Shown: positions 16,888 through 25,720, counted from the stretch's first letter. The stretch is 64,000 nt of DNA from an uncultured Allobosea sp. (GCF_945957345.1 NZ_CAMFKW010000009.1:61371-125370), one strand, 5' to 3'. Notes: generated by a model not told the origin, from the letters alone. Numbers and translations are program-made.

Positions 16888-18522
16888 TCAGAACGGCAGG
16901 TACTGGTAGAGCCAGGTCTCGGTGAGCACCGTATCGCCCGTCTTGAGATAGCAGCGCATCTCGACCGGCTCGCTGCCGGCGACAGAGAGATCGAACTGGG
17001 CGCGCCAATGGCCGGGCACATCATCCGGCATGGCTTCAGCGAAGACATAGGAGAAGCTGCCGCGCGAGGTGGAGAGCACCACCTCGGGCTTCACGCCGAA
17101 GGGAACCGCCTCCAGCGCCGGCCCGAGGAATTCGACCATGAACTTGCGCACGCCCCGCGGCCGCGCCGTCCCCGGCTGGCCGCCATTGCCGAGCCGCGTC
17201 GCGACAACCCGGCCGAGCTGGGTCGGGAAGGGCTCGTCGGCGAGCCAGTGCAGCGTGTAGCGGAAATTGTAGGCGTTGCCGGCCCGGGCAGGCGCCTCCG
17301 GCACCCACATCGCGACGATATTGTCGTGGATCTCGTCGTCCGTGGGTATCTCGACGAGCTGGACTGAGCCCCGGCCCCACTGCCCATCGGTCTCGACCCA
17401 GAGGCTCGGGCGGCGCTCGTAGTGCACCCCGTCGAGATAATGTCCCGTCTCGCGGTCGCGCTGCATCAGCCCGAAGCCGCGCGGATCATTGTCGACGAAG
17501 GCCGAGGCCATGGTGTGCGGCGGATTGTTCAGGGGGCGCCAGGCGCGCTCGCCCGGCCCGGTCCAGAGGGCGAGCCCGTCGGAATCATGCACTTCCGGGC
17601 GCCAGTCGATCGCGGTCGGCTTCGCGGTCTCGGAATACCAGAACATCGAGGTCAGCGGCGCGATGCCGAGCCGCGAGACATCCTTGCGCAGGTGCAGAGC
17701 AGTCTCGATCTCCATGGTGACGCCCTTGCCGCGATGCATGCGGAAGCGATAGGCGCCGGCCAGGCTCGGCCCCGAGAGCAGCGCGTAGATCACGACATAT
17801 TCGGCGCCGGCCTGCGGCGTCTCCAGCCAGATATGGGTGAAGTCGGGGAATTCCTCGACCTTGCCGGAGACGGCCGGGTCGATCGCGACGCCGCGCGCCG
17901 ACAGGCCGTACTGATAGAGTTCGCCGATGGCGCGGAAATAGGAGGCGCCGAGGAAGGCGACCCAGTCATTCGTCTTCCAGTCCAGCGCCTCGCCATTGCG
18001 GCCGGGGTGGCCGCTCCGGCTTTCCTGCAGGCGAAAGCCGGCGAAGCCCGCCCCGGCCGGCAGGTCGCGCGCCGGCGAATCGGCAGGCATCTCGAAATAG
18101 CTGGCGTCGTAGATGATCTCGCGGGCCTTGCCGTCTTCGACGACATGCATCCGGACCGGCTTCTGGAAGAAGCGGCCGAGATGGAAAAAGGTCACCGGCC
18201 AGGGCGAGGGGCCGTTCGCCCAGAGCGCCGATCCCGGCTTGAACCGGATCTTGCCATGCGCGTCGTAATCGATCCGCTGCGTCACCTCGGGCCGCGGATT
18301 GGGCGGCGCCTCGTAGGGCTTGGCCGCCATCTCCTTCGCGCGCGCTTTCAAGGCGTCGAAGCCGAAATCCTTGCTATCGCCGAGCTTCAACCCCTGCTGC
18401 GCCAGCGCTCCCGGCGCAAAGCCGAGCACTGCCAGCGTCGCTGTCGCACCCGCACCTGCGAGAAGAGTCCGTCGGTCGAGGCGAGGCCCCTGGCTGCTAC
18501 CCTGCTCGGCGCGATCGTGCAT
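16888..18522 (-). CDS. opgD: Periplasmic glucan biosynthesis protein OpgG/OpgD family
   Basis: Periplasmic protein of 544 residues for osmoregulated periplasmic glucan synthesis. The ATG at 18522 is chosen because AGGGA lies six bases before it; an ATG at 18537 is in frame. A Tat signal, LDRRTLLAGAGATATL ending near ALAQQ, supports OpgD rather than OpgG, since E. coli OpgD is Tat-exported. Family stretches seen: SSYF-like DASYFEMP, AFLGASYFRAIGE, and FWYSETAKP before WRPEVHDSDGL. Length is normal. No opgH synthase is in the window. Confidence 0.92.
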   Translation of the reverse strand: MHDRAEQGSSQGPRLDRRTLLAGAGATATLAVLGFAPGALAQQGLKLGDSKDFGFDALKARAKEMAAKPYEAPPNPRPEVTQRIDYDAHGKIRFKPGSALWANGPSPWPVTFFHLGRFFQKPVRMHVVEDGKAREIIYDASYFEMPADSPARDLPAGAGFAGFRLQESRSGHPGRNGEALDWKTNDWVAFLGASYFRAIGELYQYGLSARGVAIDPAVSGKVEEFPDFTHIWLETPQAGAEYVVIYALLSGPSLAGAYRFRMHRGKGVTMEIETALHLRKDVSRLGIAPLTSMFWYSETAKPTAIDWRPEVHDSDGLALWTGPGERAWRPLNNPPHTMASAFVDNDPRGFGLMQRDRETGHYLDGVHYERRPSLWVETDGQWGRGSVQLVEIPTDDEIHDNIVAMWVPEAPARAGNAYNFRYTLHWLADEPFPTQLGRVVATRLGNGGQPGTARPRGVRKFMVEFLGPALEAVPFGVKPEVVLSTSRGSFSYVFAEAMPDDVPGHWRAQFDLSVAGSEPVEMRCYLKTGDTVLTETWLYQYLPF

Positions 18523-18745
18523 GTCGTCCCTGATCATTCGTTGTTCGGATGCGCGGTCCCCCTACCCTATGGCAAGGCGATGGCGCCGCCCGGAGATAGG
18601 CAGCCAATCATGGCGAAACCAGTCTGCCCCTGCGGCTAAAGGCGAACGGCCACCTGTCGTCGCGTGCTTTCCCTTTCCGGTTCAGCATGCTCTAAAATTG
18701 CGACAACTGGCCGCATGAGCCGGATCACGCAATCGAGGAGACGTC

Positions 18746-19714
18746 ATGAAATCGCTGTTCCGGGCCCGGCATCTTGCCGGCCTTGCTGCCGCTGTCGCGC
18801 TCGCAGCCGCCCCCGTGAAGGCCAGCGCCCAGGACTTCATCAACATCCTGACCGGCGGCACATCCGGCGTCTACTACCCGATGGGCGTCGCGCTCTCGAA
18901 GATCTACGGCGAGAAGATCCAGAACGTCCGGCCGACCGTGCAGGCCACGAAAGCCTCGGTCGAGAACCTCGTCCTCCTCCAGCAGGGCCGCGGCGAGATC
19001 GCCTTCACGCTCGGCGACTCGCTCGACGCCGCCTGGAAGGGCGACGAGGAGGCCGGCTTCAAGGCACCGCTGAAGAAGCTGCGCGGCATCACCGCGATCT
19101 ATCCGAACTATGTCCAGATCGTCGCCTCCAAGGAGAGCGGCATCAAGACGCTGGCCGATCTCAAGGGCAAGCGCCTCTCGGTCGGCGCGCCGAAATCCGG
19201 CACCGAGCTCAATGCCCGCGCGATCCTCGCCGCCGCCGGCATCACCTACAAGGATCTCGGCAAGATCGAGTACCTGCCCTTCGCCGAGTCGGTCGAGCTG
19301 ATGAAGAACCGCCAGCTCGACGCCACCCTGCAATCGGCCGGGCTCGGCGTCGCCTCGCTGCGCGATCTCGCGACCTCCGTCGAGATCAATGTGGTCGAGG
19401 TGCCCAAGGCGGTGATCGACAAGGCCGGCCCGCCCTTCATCAGCGCGCCGATCCCGGCTAACACCTATACCGGCCAGTCCGCCGACGTGAACACGGCTGC
19501 CGTGGTCAACTACCTCGTCACCCATGAGGGCGTGAAGGAGGAGCTAGTCTACCAGATGACCAAGGCCATCTTCGACAACCTCGGCGATCTCGCCGCCTCG
19601 CATGCGGCGGGCAGGGAGATCAAGCTGGAGAAGGCGCTGGACGGCATGCCGATCCCGCTGCATCCCGGCGCCGCGCGCTACCTGAAGGAAAAGGGCCTGA
19701 AGGTCGGCTCGTAA
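18746..19714 (+). CDS. TAXI-family TRAP transporter solute-binding protein
   Basis: Periplasmic receptor of the TAXI branch of TRAP carriers, 322 residues. A signal peptide ends near KASAQD. The family signature follows directly: INILTGGTSGVYYPMGVALS. Further features: VQATKASVENLVLLQQGRGE and the LKGKRLSVGAPKSGTELNA lobe. A GGAGACGTC ribosome site precedes the ATG. The fused permease follows after a palindromic repeat, then a DUF1850 protein, which is the standard TAXI cluster. The substrate is unknown; characterised TAXI members take up dicarboxylates or glutamate-like acids. Confidence 0.93.
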   Translation: MKSLFRARHLAGLAAAVALAAAPVKASAQDFINILTGGTSGVYYPMGVALSKIYGEKIQNVRPTVQATKASVENLVLLQQGRGEIAFTLGDSLDAAWKGDEEAGFKAPLKKLRGITAIYPNYVQIVASKESGIKTLADLKGKRLSVGAPKSGTELNARAILAAAGITYKDLGKIEYLPFAESVELMKNRQLDATLQSAGLGVASLRDLATSVEINVVEVPKAVIDKAGPPFISAPIPANTYTGQSADVNTAAVVNYLVTHEGVKEELVYQMTKAIFDNLGDLAASHAAGREIKLEKALDGMPIPLHPGAARYLKEKGLKVGS

Positions 19715-19732
19715 AGCGCGTGCGTATGAAGC

Positions 19733-19870
19733 GTGTCATCCCGTGCGCGCTGCAGCGTGCAACGCTGCTGCGCAGACACGGGACCGCGCGACAAGAAGGC
19801 GCCTTTTCCTGAGAACGATCCCGCATCAGCCCCGCAGCACTGACGTGCCGCGAGGCGCGCGGGATGACAC
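19733..19870. repeat. Palindromic intergenic repeat, family A copy 2 (long form)
   Basis: Outer arms GTGTCATCCCG (19733-19743) and CGGGATGACAC (19860-19870) are perfect. The right half carries CCGCAGCACTG and GTGCCGCG as in the copy at 3459-3511, while the left half carries a second nested hairpin. It sits between the TAXI receptor and its permease, so it may adjust expression between the two. Confidence 0.75.
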
Positions 19871-19894
19871 ATGAACACCGGCAGGACTTCGACC

Positions 19895-22033
19895 ATGGCC
19901 GCTACCGAGACCGACCAGTTGGAAACCCTCTCAGGCGCCAAGCCGGGCGAGGTCGAGCATGCCGATCTCGACAATTTCGAGCATGGCTTCCCGCCAGGTT
20001 TCGGCCCCGGCGGCTGGGGCGTGTTCGCCTATGGGCTGGGCCTCGCCTTCGCCGCTTTCCAGATCGCAATCTCCGCCTGGAACTTCCTGCCGAGCCAGGC
20101 AGCACGCGGCGTCCATGTCGGCTTCCTGCTGTTGCTCTCCTTCGGCCTCGTCGCCAATTTCCGGGCCAAGGACACGCCCGGCCGTCTGTTCGGCTGGGCG
20201 CTCGGCGTCGTCGGCTTCGGCCTCGGCCTCTACCAGTGGATCTTCTACGCCGACCTGATCCTGCGCGACGGCGATCCTTCGACGATGGATCTCGTCGTCG
20301 GTACGCTGCTGATCGTGCTGATCTTCGAGGCGGCCCGCCGGCTGATGGGCAACGCCCTGCCGATCATGTGCGGGGTGTGCCTGCTCTACTGGTTCTTCGG
20401 CCAGTACCTGCCTGCGCCCTTCAACCACCGCGGCTATGGCTTCGACCAGATCATCGGCCACCTCTCCTTCGGCACCGAGGGCTTCTACGGCACGCCGATC
20501 TACGTCTCCGCGACCTATATCTTCCTGTTCATCGTCTTCGGCTCCTTCCTCGAGAAGGCCGGGATGATCCATCTCTTCAACGACGTCTCGCTCGGCATCT
20601 TCGGCGGCGCTCGCGGCGGCCCGGCCAAGGTCGCCGTAGTCTCGTCGGGCATGATGGGCATGATCTCCGGCTCCGGCGTCGCCAATGTCGTCACCGTCGG
20701 CCAGTTCACGATTCCCCTGATGATCAAGTTCGGCTACCGGCGCGCCTTCGCCGCCGGCGTCGAGGCCACCGCCTCGATGGGCGGCCAGATCATGCCGCCG
20801 GTGATGGGCGCCGTCGCCTTCATCATGGCCGAGACGCTGGGCGTGCCTTATGCCGAGATCGTCAAGGCGGCGGCGATCCCCGCCGTGCTCTATTTCGCTT
20901 CGGCCTTCTGGATGGTGCATCTGGAAGCCGGCAAATACGGGCTGAAAGGCATCGAGCGCGCCATGCTGCCGAGCCCGCTCAAGGCCCTGCGCGAGCGCTG
21001 GTACCTGGCACTGCCGCTGGCTGTGCTGGTCTTCATGCTGTTCCACGGCTTCACGCCGCTCTTCGCCGGCACGATCGGGCTTGCGCTGACGGTCGGCCTG
21101 CTGCTCGGCGCGGGCATCGCCGCGGGGTTCAGCACGCAGACGCTGCGCGTGATCTTCTGGATCGGGCTCGGGCTCATCGCCGCCGCGCTCTTCCGCGAGG
21201 GCATGGACATCCGCATCGTCGCCGGGCTGATCGCGCTGCTGATCCTCGCCAACGCCTTCACCTTGGGCGGGCGCACGACGCTGACAGTCAGCCGCGACGC
21301 ACTCGCCGACAGCGCCAAGACGGCGCTGCCGGTCGGCATCGCCTGCGCCATCGTCGGCACGATCATCGGCTTGATGACGCAGACCGGCATCGGCACGACC
21401 TTCGGCGCCTGGATCATCGGGCTCGGCCAGTCCAGCCTGTTTCTGGCGCTGATCCTGACGATGGTCCTGTCGATCCTGCTCGGCACCGGCATTCCGACGA
21501 TCCCGACCTATATCATCGTCGCGGCGCTGGCCGCCCCTGCGCTGGAGAAGCTCGGCGTGCCGCTGATCGTCAGCCACATGTTCGCCTTCTACTACGGCAT
21601 CATGGCCGACCTCTCGCCGCCGGTGGCGCTGGCCGCACTTGCCGCCGCGCCGATCGCCAAGGAGAACCCCGACAAGATCGGCTGGGAGGCGATGCGCGTC
21701 GCGCTCGCCGGCTACGTCATCCCCTTCATCGCGGTCTATTCGCCGGCGCTGATGTTACAGCCGGGCGATCCCATGGCCGATGTCATCGGCTTCTGGCCCG
21801 CCGTGGTCTACGCCACCTTCAAGGCGGCGGTCGCCATCGGCCTCTTCGGCATGGTCGCGATCGGCTATCTCTTCGGCAAGCTCACCATCCTCGAACGCGT
21901 GCTCTGCTTCGGCGCGGCGGTGCTGCTCTTCGGCGAGTTCGCCTATAGCGACCCGCTCGGCTACGCGCTGGCCGCGGCGATCGTCGCGCGGCACTGGTTG
22001 GCCGCGCGCAGGGCCGAGACCGCGGTCGCATGA
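19895..22033 (+). CDS. TRAP transporter fused permease (4TM/12TM, DctQM type)
   Basis: Fused small and large TRAP membrane subunits, 712 residues from the ATG at 19895. An ATG at 19871 is possible, but it abuts the palindromic repeat, while CAGGA precedes 19895. The N-terminal part has four to five spans. The large subunit begins near LSFGTEGFYGTPIYV. It shows the TRAP core motifs SGSGVANVVTVGQFTIPLMIK (first 15 residues diagnostic) and the symmetric GTGIPTIPTYIIVA, plus MADLSPPVALAA. It energises uptake with an ion gradient together with the preceding receptor. Confidence 0.94.
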   Translation: MAATETDQLETLSGAKPGEVEHADLDNFEHGFPPGFGPGGWGVFAYGLGLAFAAFQIAISAWNFLPSQAARGVHVGFLLLLSFGLVANFRAKDTPGRLFGWALGVVGFGLGLYQWIFYADLILRDGDPSTMDLVVGTLLIVLIFEAARRLMGNALPIMCGVCLLYWFFGQYLPAPFNHRGYGFDQIIGHLSFGTEGFYGTPIYVSATYIFLFIVFGSFLEKAGMIHLFNDVSLGIFGGARGGPAKVAVVSSGMMGMISGSGVANVVTVGQFTIPLMIKFGYRRAFAAGVEATASMGGQIMPPVMGAVAFIMAETLGVPYAEIVKAAAIPAVLYFASAFWMVHLEAGKYGLKGIERAMLPSPLKALRERWYLALPLAVLVFMLFHGFTPLFAGTIGLALTVGLLLGAGIAAGFSTQTLRVIFWIGLGLIAAALFREGMDIRIVAGLIALLILANAFTLGGRTTLTVSRDALADSAKTALPVGIACAIVGTIIGLMTQTGIGTTFGAWIIGLGQSSLFLALILTMVLSILLGTGIPTIPTYIIVAALAAPALEKLGVPLIVSHMFAFYYGIMADLSPPVALAALAAAPIAKENPDKIGWEAMRVALAGYVIPFIAVYSPALMLQPGDPMADVIGFWPAVVYATFKAAVAIGLFGMVAIGYLFGKLTILERVLCFGAAVLLFGEFAYSDPLGYALAAAIVARHWLAARRAETAVA

Positions 22034-22395
22034 GCCTGTGCCTCGTGGCCGGTGCGCTCGTGGTAGTGCTCGGCCGCGGCGAGATCACGCTCGGCTGGCG
22101 CCACTCGGTACAGAAAACGCTGTGGGAGGAGGTCTGGCGCGAGACGCCCGCTGGCCTGGAGATCGTCGAGGCGCGAATCGAAGGCTCGGGCGCCGGCATG
22201 GACCCGCCCGACGGCGCAAAGCTCATCGATGGCTTCTGGCGCTGGCATCCGACCTTGCCGCCGCTGAAGGAAGTCGTGATGCGCCGCTCGGGCGCGACCG
22301 CCGACTGGCGCATCTGCACGGCCTCAGGCTGCCGCGCGATGGGCGACGACCTGCCCGCGGATGCAGACCCGGTCACGTTGAAGATTTGCGAGTGA
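22030..22395 (+). CDS. DUF1850 protein of the TAXI-TRAP cluster
   Basis: A 121-residue protein overlapping the permease gene by four bases (ATGA). It has a short hydrophobic N terminus (SLCLVAGALVVVLG). The DUF1850 core follows: LGWRHSVQKTLWEEVWR and VEARIEGSGAGMDPPDGA. Members of this family are almost always encoded beside TAXI-TRAP genes, and an accessory role in transporter assembly or gating is inferred from that. A late pair of cysteines (ICTASGC) is present. Function is not established. Confidence 0.88.
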   Translation: MSLCLVAGALVVVLGRGEITLGWRHSVQKTLWEEVWRETPAGLEIVEARIEGSGAGMDPPDGAKLIDGFWRWHPTLPPLKEVVMRRSGATADWRICTASGCRAMGDDLPADADPVTLKICE

Positions 22396-22413
22396 GAGGA
22401 GAGGCCGAGGGCC

Positions 22414-22653
22414 TCAATCGACCTCGGTCAGATGCTCGATCTTGAGCATGCGGCGCATCAGGTTGAGCATCCCGAAAGCGGCGAAGACCGAGAAGATCGC
22501 CATCATGATGTATTCGAAGATGGCGCCGAGATCGAACAGACCGGCCAAGGCCCAGCCAGCCGCTAGCGCCACGCCGAAGAGCTCGACGGCGATCAGGATC
22601 CCGAACGAGGAGACCATGATCAGGTTGCGCCAGTTCATATGCCGTCCGGCCAT
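22414..22653 (-). CDS. Small two-span membrane protein, function unknown
   Basis: A 79-residue protein with two hydrophobic segments, LIMVSSFGILIAVELFGVAL (about 11-30) and FDLGAIFEYIMMAIFSVFAA (about 40-59). A basic C-terminal tail follows (NLMRRMLKIEH). GGAAGGA lies nine bases before the ATG at 22653. It converges with the DUF1850 gene. I do not recognise the family. It could be a small membrane-stress or respiratory accessory protein, but the sequence gives no direct clue. Confidence 0.65.
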   Translation of the reverse strand: MAGRHMNWRNLIMVSSFGILIAVELFGVALAAGWALAGLFDLGAIFEYIMMAIFSVFAAFGMLNLMRRMLKIEHLTEVD

Positions 22654-22710
22654 GCTGTCCTTCCTTCACGCGCCAGCTGCCTCACGCAGCCATGCGCCTT
22701 AGAGCCGGAT

Positions 22711-22749
22711 GCTTTCAGATGGAATCGCAAGGCAATTCCATCTGAAAGC
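22711..22749. repeat. Perfect 15-bp hairpin
   Basis: GCTTTCAGATGGAAT (22711-22725) and its exact complement (22735-22749) flank a nine-base loop. It lies in the 259-base gap between the small membrane-protein gene and the GGT-like gene, in tandem with the hairpin at 22775-22826. Confidence 0.75.
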
Positions 22750-22774
22750 TGAATCCGTCTCTCACTAAAAAGCC

Positions 22775-22826
22775 AGAGCAGGATTCAATGCGAAAAACCG
22801 GTTCCCACTTTTTCGCATCCTGCTCT
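22775..22826. repeat. Rhizobiales-type dispersed hairpin
   Basis: AGAGCAGG plus ATGCGAAAAA on the left pair with TTTTTCGCAT plus CCTGCTCT on the right, with a five-base bulge (ATTCA) and a loop CCGGTTCCCAC. The wording AAAAAGTGGGAACCGG recurs in intergenic regions of many Hyphomicrobiales genomes. The rest of the gap to 22912 shows nothing else notable. Confidence 0.7.
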
Positions 22827-22912
22827 AGGCACCTAGCGGAGCTTGCCGCCCCATGCAACAAATTCGCGCCCATCGCCCAGATGGGCATGATCTCTGCGCT
22901 TGAAAAGTCCTG

Positions 22913-24505
22913 ATGCTGGATACGCCTGTCTTCGCCTCCGCCGCCGTGGCAGCTCCCCATCGCCTCGCTTCCGAAGCGGGCCGGGCTATCCTCGCCGAAG
23001 GCGGCAACGCGATCGAGGCCGTCGTCGCGATGGCGGCGACGCTGGCCATGCTCTACCCACATCTAAACGGCATCAGCGGCGACGGTTTCTGGCTGGTTCA
23101 TGAGCCGGGCGGCCGGCTGCACGGTATCGAGGCCTGCGGCCCGGCCGGTTCGCTCGCCACCATCGAGCGCTATCGCGGCAAGGGCTACGACATCCTCCCA
23201 TCGCGTGGACCGGAGGCCGCGCTGACCGTTGCAGGCGCCGTCGGCGGCTGGCAGCTCGCCCTCGAGCTTTCACGCTCCCTTGGCGGCCGCGTGCCGCTGC
23301 GCGAATTGCTGCTGGATGCGATCAACCATTGCCGCGAAGGTTACGCCGTCTCGGACTCGGAGCTCCGCTGCCGGCCGCACGCGCTGGAAGACCTGAAGAC
23401 CGCCCCGGGCTTCGCTTCCGGCTTCTGGATCGATGGCGCCCCGCCCAAGCCCGGCGGCCGTCGCAGGCCCGAGGCGCTCGGCGCGACCTTGCAGCAGCTC
23501 GCCGATGCCGGGCTGGACGATTTCTACCGCGGCGATGTCGGCCGCGAGATCGCCGCCGACCTGGAACGCATCGGCGCGCCGGTCATCCGTACCGATCTTG
23601 AACGCTATCAGGCCCGATCGGTCGTACCGCTGACGCTGAAACTGCCCGGCCTCAGCCTCGCCAATCTGCCCCCGCCGACGCAGGGGCTGGCCTCGCTCAT
23701 GATCCTCGGCATCGTCGAGCATCTGGACGAGGCCCGTCTCGACAGTTTCGAGCAGCATCACGGGCTGATCGAGGCGACAAAGCGCGCCTTCGCCGTCCGC
23801 GACCGCCATGTGGCGGACCCGAGCCATCTCGCACGCCCGCCCGCCGAGTTCCTGAGCGATGCCGCGCTGATGCGCGAGGCGGCCGCGATCGATGCGAGCC
23901 GGGCGGCGAAACCGGCATTGCGCGACGGCGACGATGGCAGCGCCGTCTGGATGGGCGCGATCGACGGCAAAGGCCTCGCCGTCTCCTATGTGCAGTCGAA
24001 CGGCTGGGCCTATGGCTCGGGCTGCGTGCTGCCCGCGACGGGCATCCTCTGGCAGGGCCAGGGCGCCTCCTTCTCGCTGGACCGGGATGCCACCAATCCG
24101 CTGGCGCCGGCCCGCAAGCCCTTTCACCGGCTGAACCCCGCTTTGGCCAGTTTCGCCGACGGGCGCGTCGCTTCCTATGGCGCGACGGGCGGCGACGGTC
24201 AGCCGCAGGTCCAGGCGCAAATCCTGACCCGCTATCGCGCCGGGCAGAGCCTCGCTACCGCCATCGATGCGCCGCGCTGGCTCCTCGGCAAGAGCGAGGT
24301 CTCCGGCTCGATCCAGCTCAAGGTCGAGAACCGCTTCGATCCGTCGCTGCTGGAGCGGCTCGACGCCGCCGGACATCCGGTCGTCGAAAGCGGTCTCGCC
24401 TATTGCGAGGACTTCGGCCATGCCGGCATGCTGGTGAAACACGCCAGGGGCCAGGTCGAGGCCATGCATGATCCGCGTTCCGACGGCGATTCCAGGGGGG
24501 TCTGA
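22913..24505 (+). CDS. Gamma-glutamyltransferase-family protein with altered nucleophile (HpxW-like)
   Basis: A 530-residue Ntn-hydrolase of the GGT family without a signal peptide, so cytoplasmic. N-terminal features are normal (SEAGRAILAEGGNAIEAVVA, SGDGFWLVHEP). At the maturation site, where GGT has Thr-Thr-His and oxamate amidohydrolase-type members have Asp-Thr-Val-Trp, this protein reads DGSAVWMGAID, with Ser343-Ala344. The expected Thr is absent; Ser343 is the only nearby hydroxyl. It may be inactive, may use Ser, or may act as an unprocessed amidohydrolase. Seven bases separate it from the amidase gene, and nitrile hydratase genes follow, so an amide-related substrate is likely. Confidence 0.85.
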   Translation: MLDTPVFASAAVAAPHRLASEAGRAILAEGGNAIEAVVAMAATLAMLYPHLNGISGDGFWLVHEPGGRLHGIEACGPAGSLATIERYRGKGYDILPSRGPEAALTVAGAVGGWQLALELSRSLGGRVPLRELLLDAINHCREGYAVSDSELRCRPHALEDLKTAPGFASGFWIDGAPPKPGGRRRPEALGATLQQLADAGLDDFYRGDVGREIAADLERIGAPVIRTDLERYQARSVVPLTLKLPGLSLANLPPPTQGLASLMILGIVEHLDEARLDSFEQHHGLIEATKRAFAVRDRHVADPSHLARPPAEFLSDAALMREAAAIDASRAAKPALRDGDDGSAVWMGAIDGKGLAVSYVQSNGWAYGSGCVLPATGILWQGQGASFSLDRDATNPLAPARKPFHRLNPALASFADGRVASYGATGGDGQPQVQAQILTRYRAGQSLATAIDAPRWLLGKSEVSGSIQLKVENRFDPSLLERLDAAGHPVVESGLAYCEDFGHAGMLVKHARGQVEAMHDPRSDGDSRGV

Positions 24506-24511
24506 CGCCAG

Positions 24512-25708
24512 ATGACTTTCGACGATCCGTTCCGCTGCTTCCTCCCCTATCCCGATGCGCCGGTGAAGCACGCCGTCGCCGGCCCCCTCGCCGGCCTGAC
24601 GCTGGCGGTGAAGGACCTCTTCGATATCAAGGGCTATCCGACCGGGGCGGGTTCGCCGCTGGTGCTGGCGCAATCCGGTATCAAGACCAAGACTGCGCCG
24701 ATCGTGAAGGAGCTGCTCCAGGCCGGCTCCCGCTTCGTCGGCAAGACCCATACCGACGAGCTCGCCTTCTCGCTCAACGGCCAGAACGCGCATTTCGGCT
24801 CGCCGATCAATCCGGCCGCGCCCGACCGCATCACCGGCGGCTCCTCCTGCGGCTCGATGGCGGCGGTGGCCGGGCGCCTCGCCGATATCGCATTGGGCTC
24901 GGATACCGGCGGTTCGGTGCGCGCACCGGCGAGCTATGGCGGCCTCTTCGGCATCCGCCCGAGCCATGGCCGACTCTCGCTGAAGCGCGCCTGGCCGCTG
25001 GCCGAAAGCCTGGACACGCCCGGCTGGTTCGCCCGCGACGGCGACATCTTCGCCCGCGTCGCCAATGTCCTGTTCGGCCCTGACAAAACCGAGCTGCCGG
25101 AAACCCCGCGGCTGCTGATGGCCGACGACCTGTTCGCCCAGGCCGTGCCCGAGGCGGAGACGATCCTGCGCAATGTCGTGCAGCGCACGGTCACGACCCT
25201 CGGCCAGCCCGAGGGCGTCAAACTCGTCCGCGATCTCGACGCGCTCTACTGGGCCTTCCGCTGGATTCAGGGCCGCGAAGCCTGGTTGGCCGATGGCCCG
25301 ATGATCGAGCGCTTCAACCCGCCGCTCGGGCCGGGCGTGAAGGAGCGCTTCGCCTTCTCGAAGGCCGTGACCGACACCGAATACGCCAAGGGCGAAGCCA
25401 CCCGGAAATCCTTCCGCACCAGGCTTTCGCGCCTGCTCGGTCAGGACGGGGTGCTGATCCTGCCGACCATGCCCGACATCGCCCCGCTGATCGCGGCGAA
25501 GGAGCCCGAGCTGGAGGACTTCCGCAACCGTGCTCTGCGCCTGCTCTGCCTCGCGGGGCTCTCAGGCTTCCCGCAGGTCACGATTCCCGTGGCGCAGCGC
25601 GAGGGCGCACCGCTCGGCCTGTCGCTGATCGGCCCGAAGGGCTCAGACCGCTCGCTCGTCGCTTTCGCTGTGCGCTACGAGCGCGCCGCCCGCATCCGGA
25701 TCGCCTGA
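24512..25708 (+). CDS. Amidase of the nitrile hydratase operon
   Basis: Amidase-signature hydrolase of 398 residues, short for the family. Triad: Lys34 in LAVKDLFDIKG, the cis-Ser in TGGSSCGS (111-112) and Ser135 in GSDTGGSVRAPAS. It sits between the GGT-like gene and the nitrile hydratase alpha gene, with 12 bases to the latter. In characterised operons of this layout the amidase converts the amide formed by nitrile hydratase to a carboxylate and ammonia. That assignment rests on position; the sequence alone only shows an active amidase. Confidence 0.92.
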   Translation: MTFDDPFRCFLPYPDAPVKHAVAGPLAGLTLAVKDLFDIKGYPTGAGSPLVLAQSGIKTKTAPIVKELLQAGSRFVGKTHTDELAFSLNGQNAHFGSPINPAAPDRITGGSSCGSMAAVAGRLADIALGSDTGGSVRAPASYGGLFGIRPSHGRLSLKRAWPLAESLDTPGWFARDGDIFARVANVLFGPDKTELPETPRLLMADDLFAQAVPEAETILRNVVQRTVTTLGQPEGVKLVRDLDALYWAFRWIQGREAWLADGPMIERFNPPLGPGVKERFAFSKAVTDTEYAKGEATRKSFRTRLSRLLGQDGVLILPTMPDIAPLIAAKEPELEDFRNRALRLLCLAGLSGFPQVTIPVAQREGAPLGLSLIGPKGSDRSLVAFAVRYERAARIRIA

Positions 25709-25720
25709 GAGGAGGCCACC

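Noticed and set aside
19931..21577. Minus-strand frame of over 500 codons inside the TRAP permease
   Set aside because: Same antisense effect. The permease motifs are clear on the plus strand.
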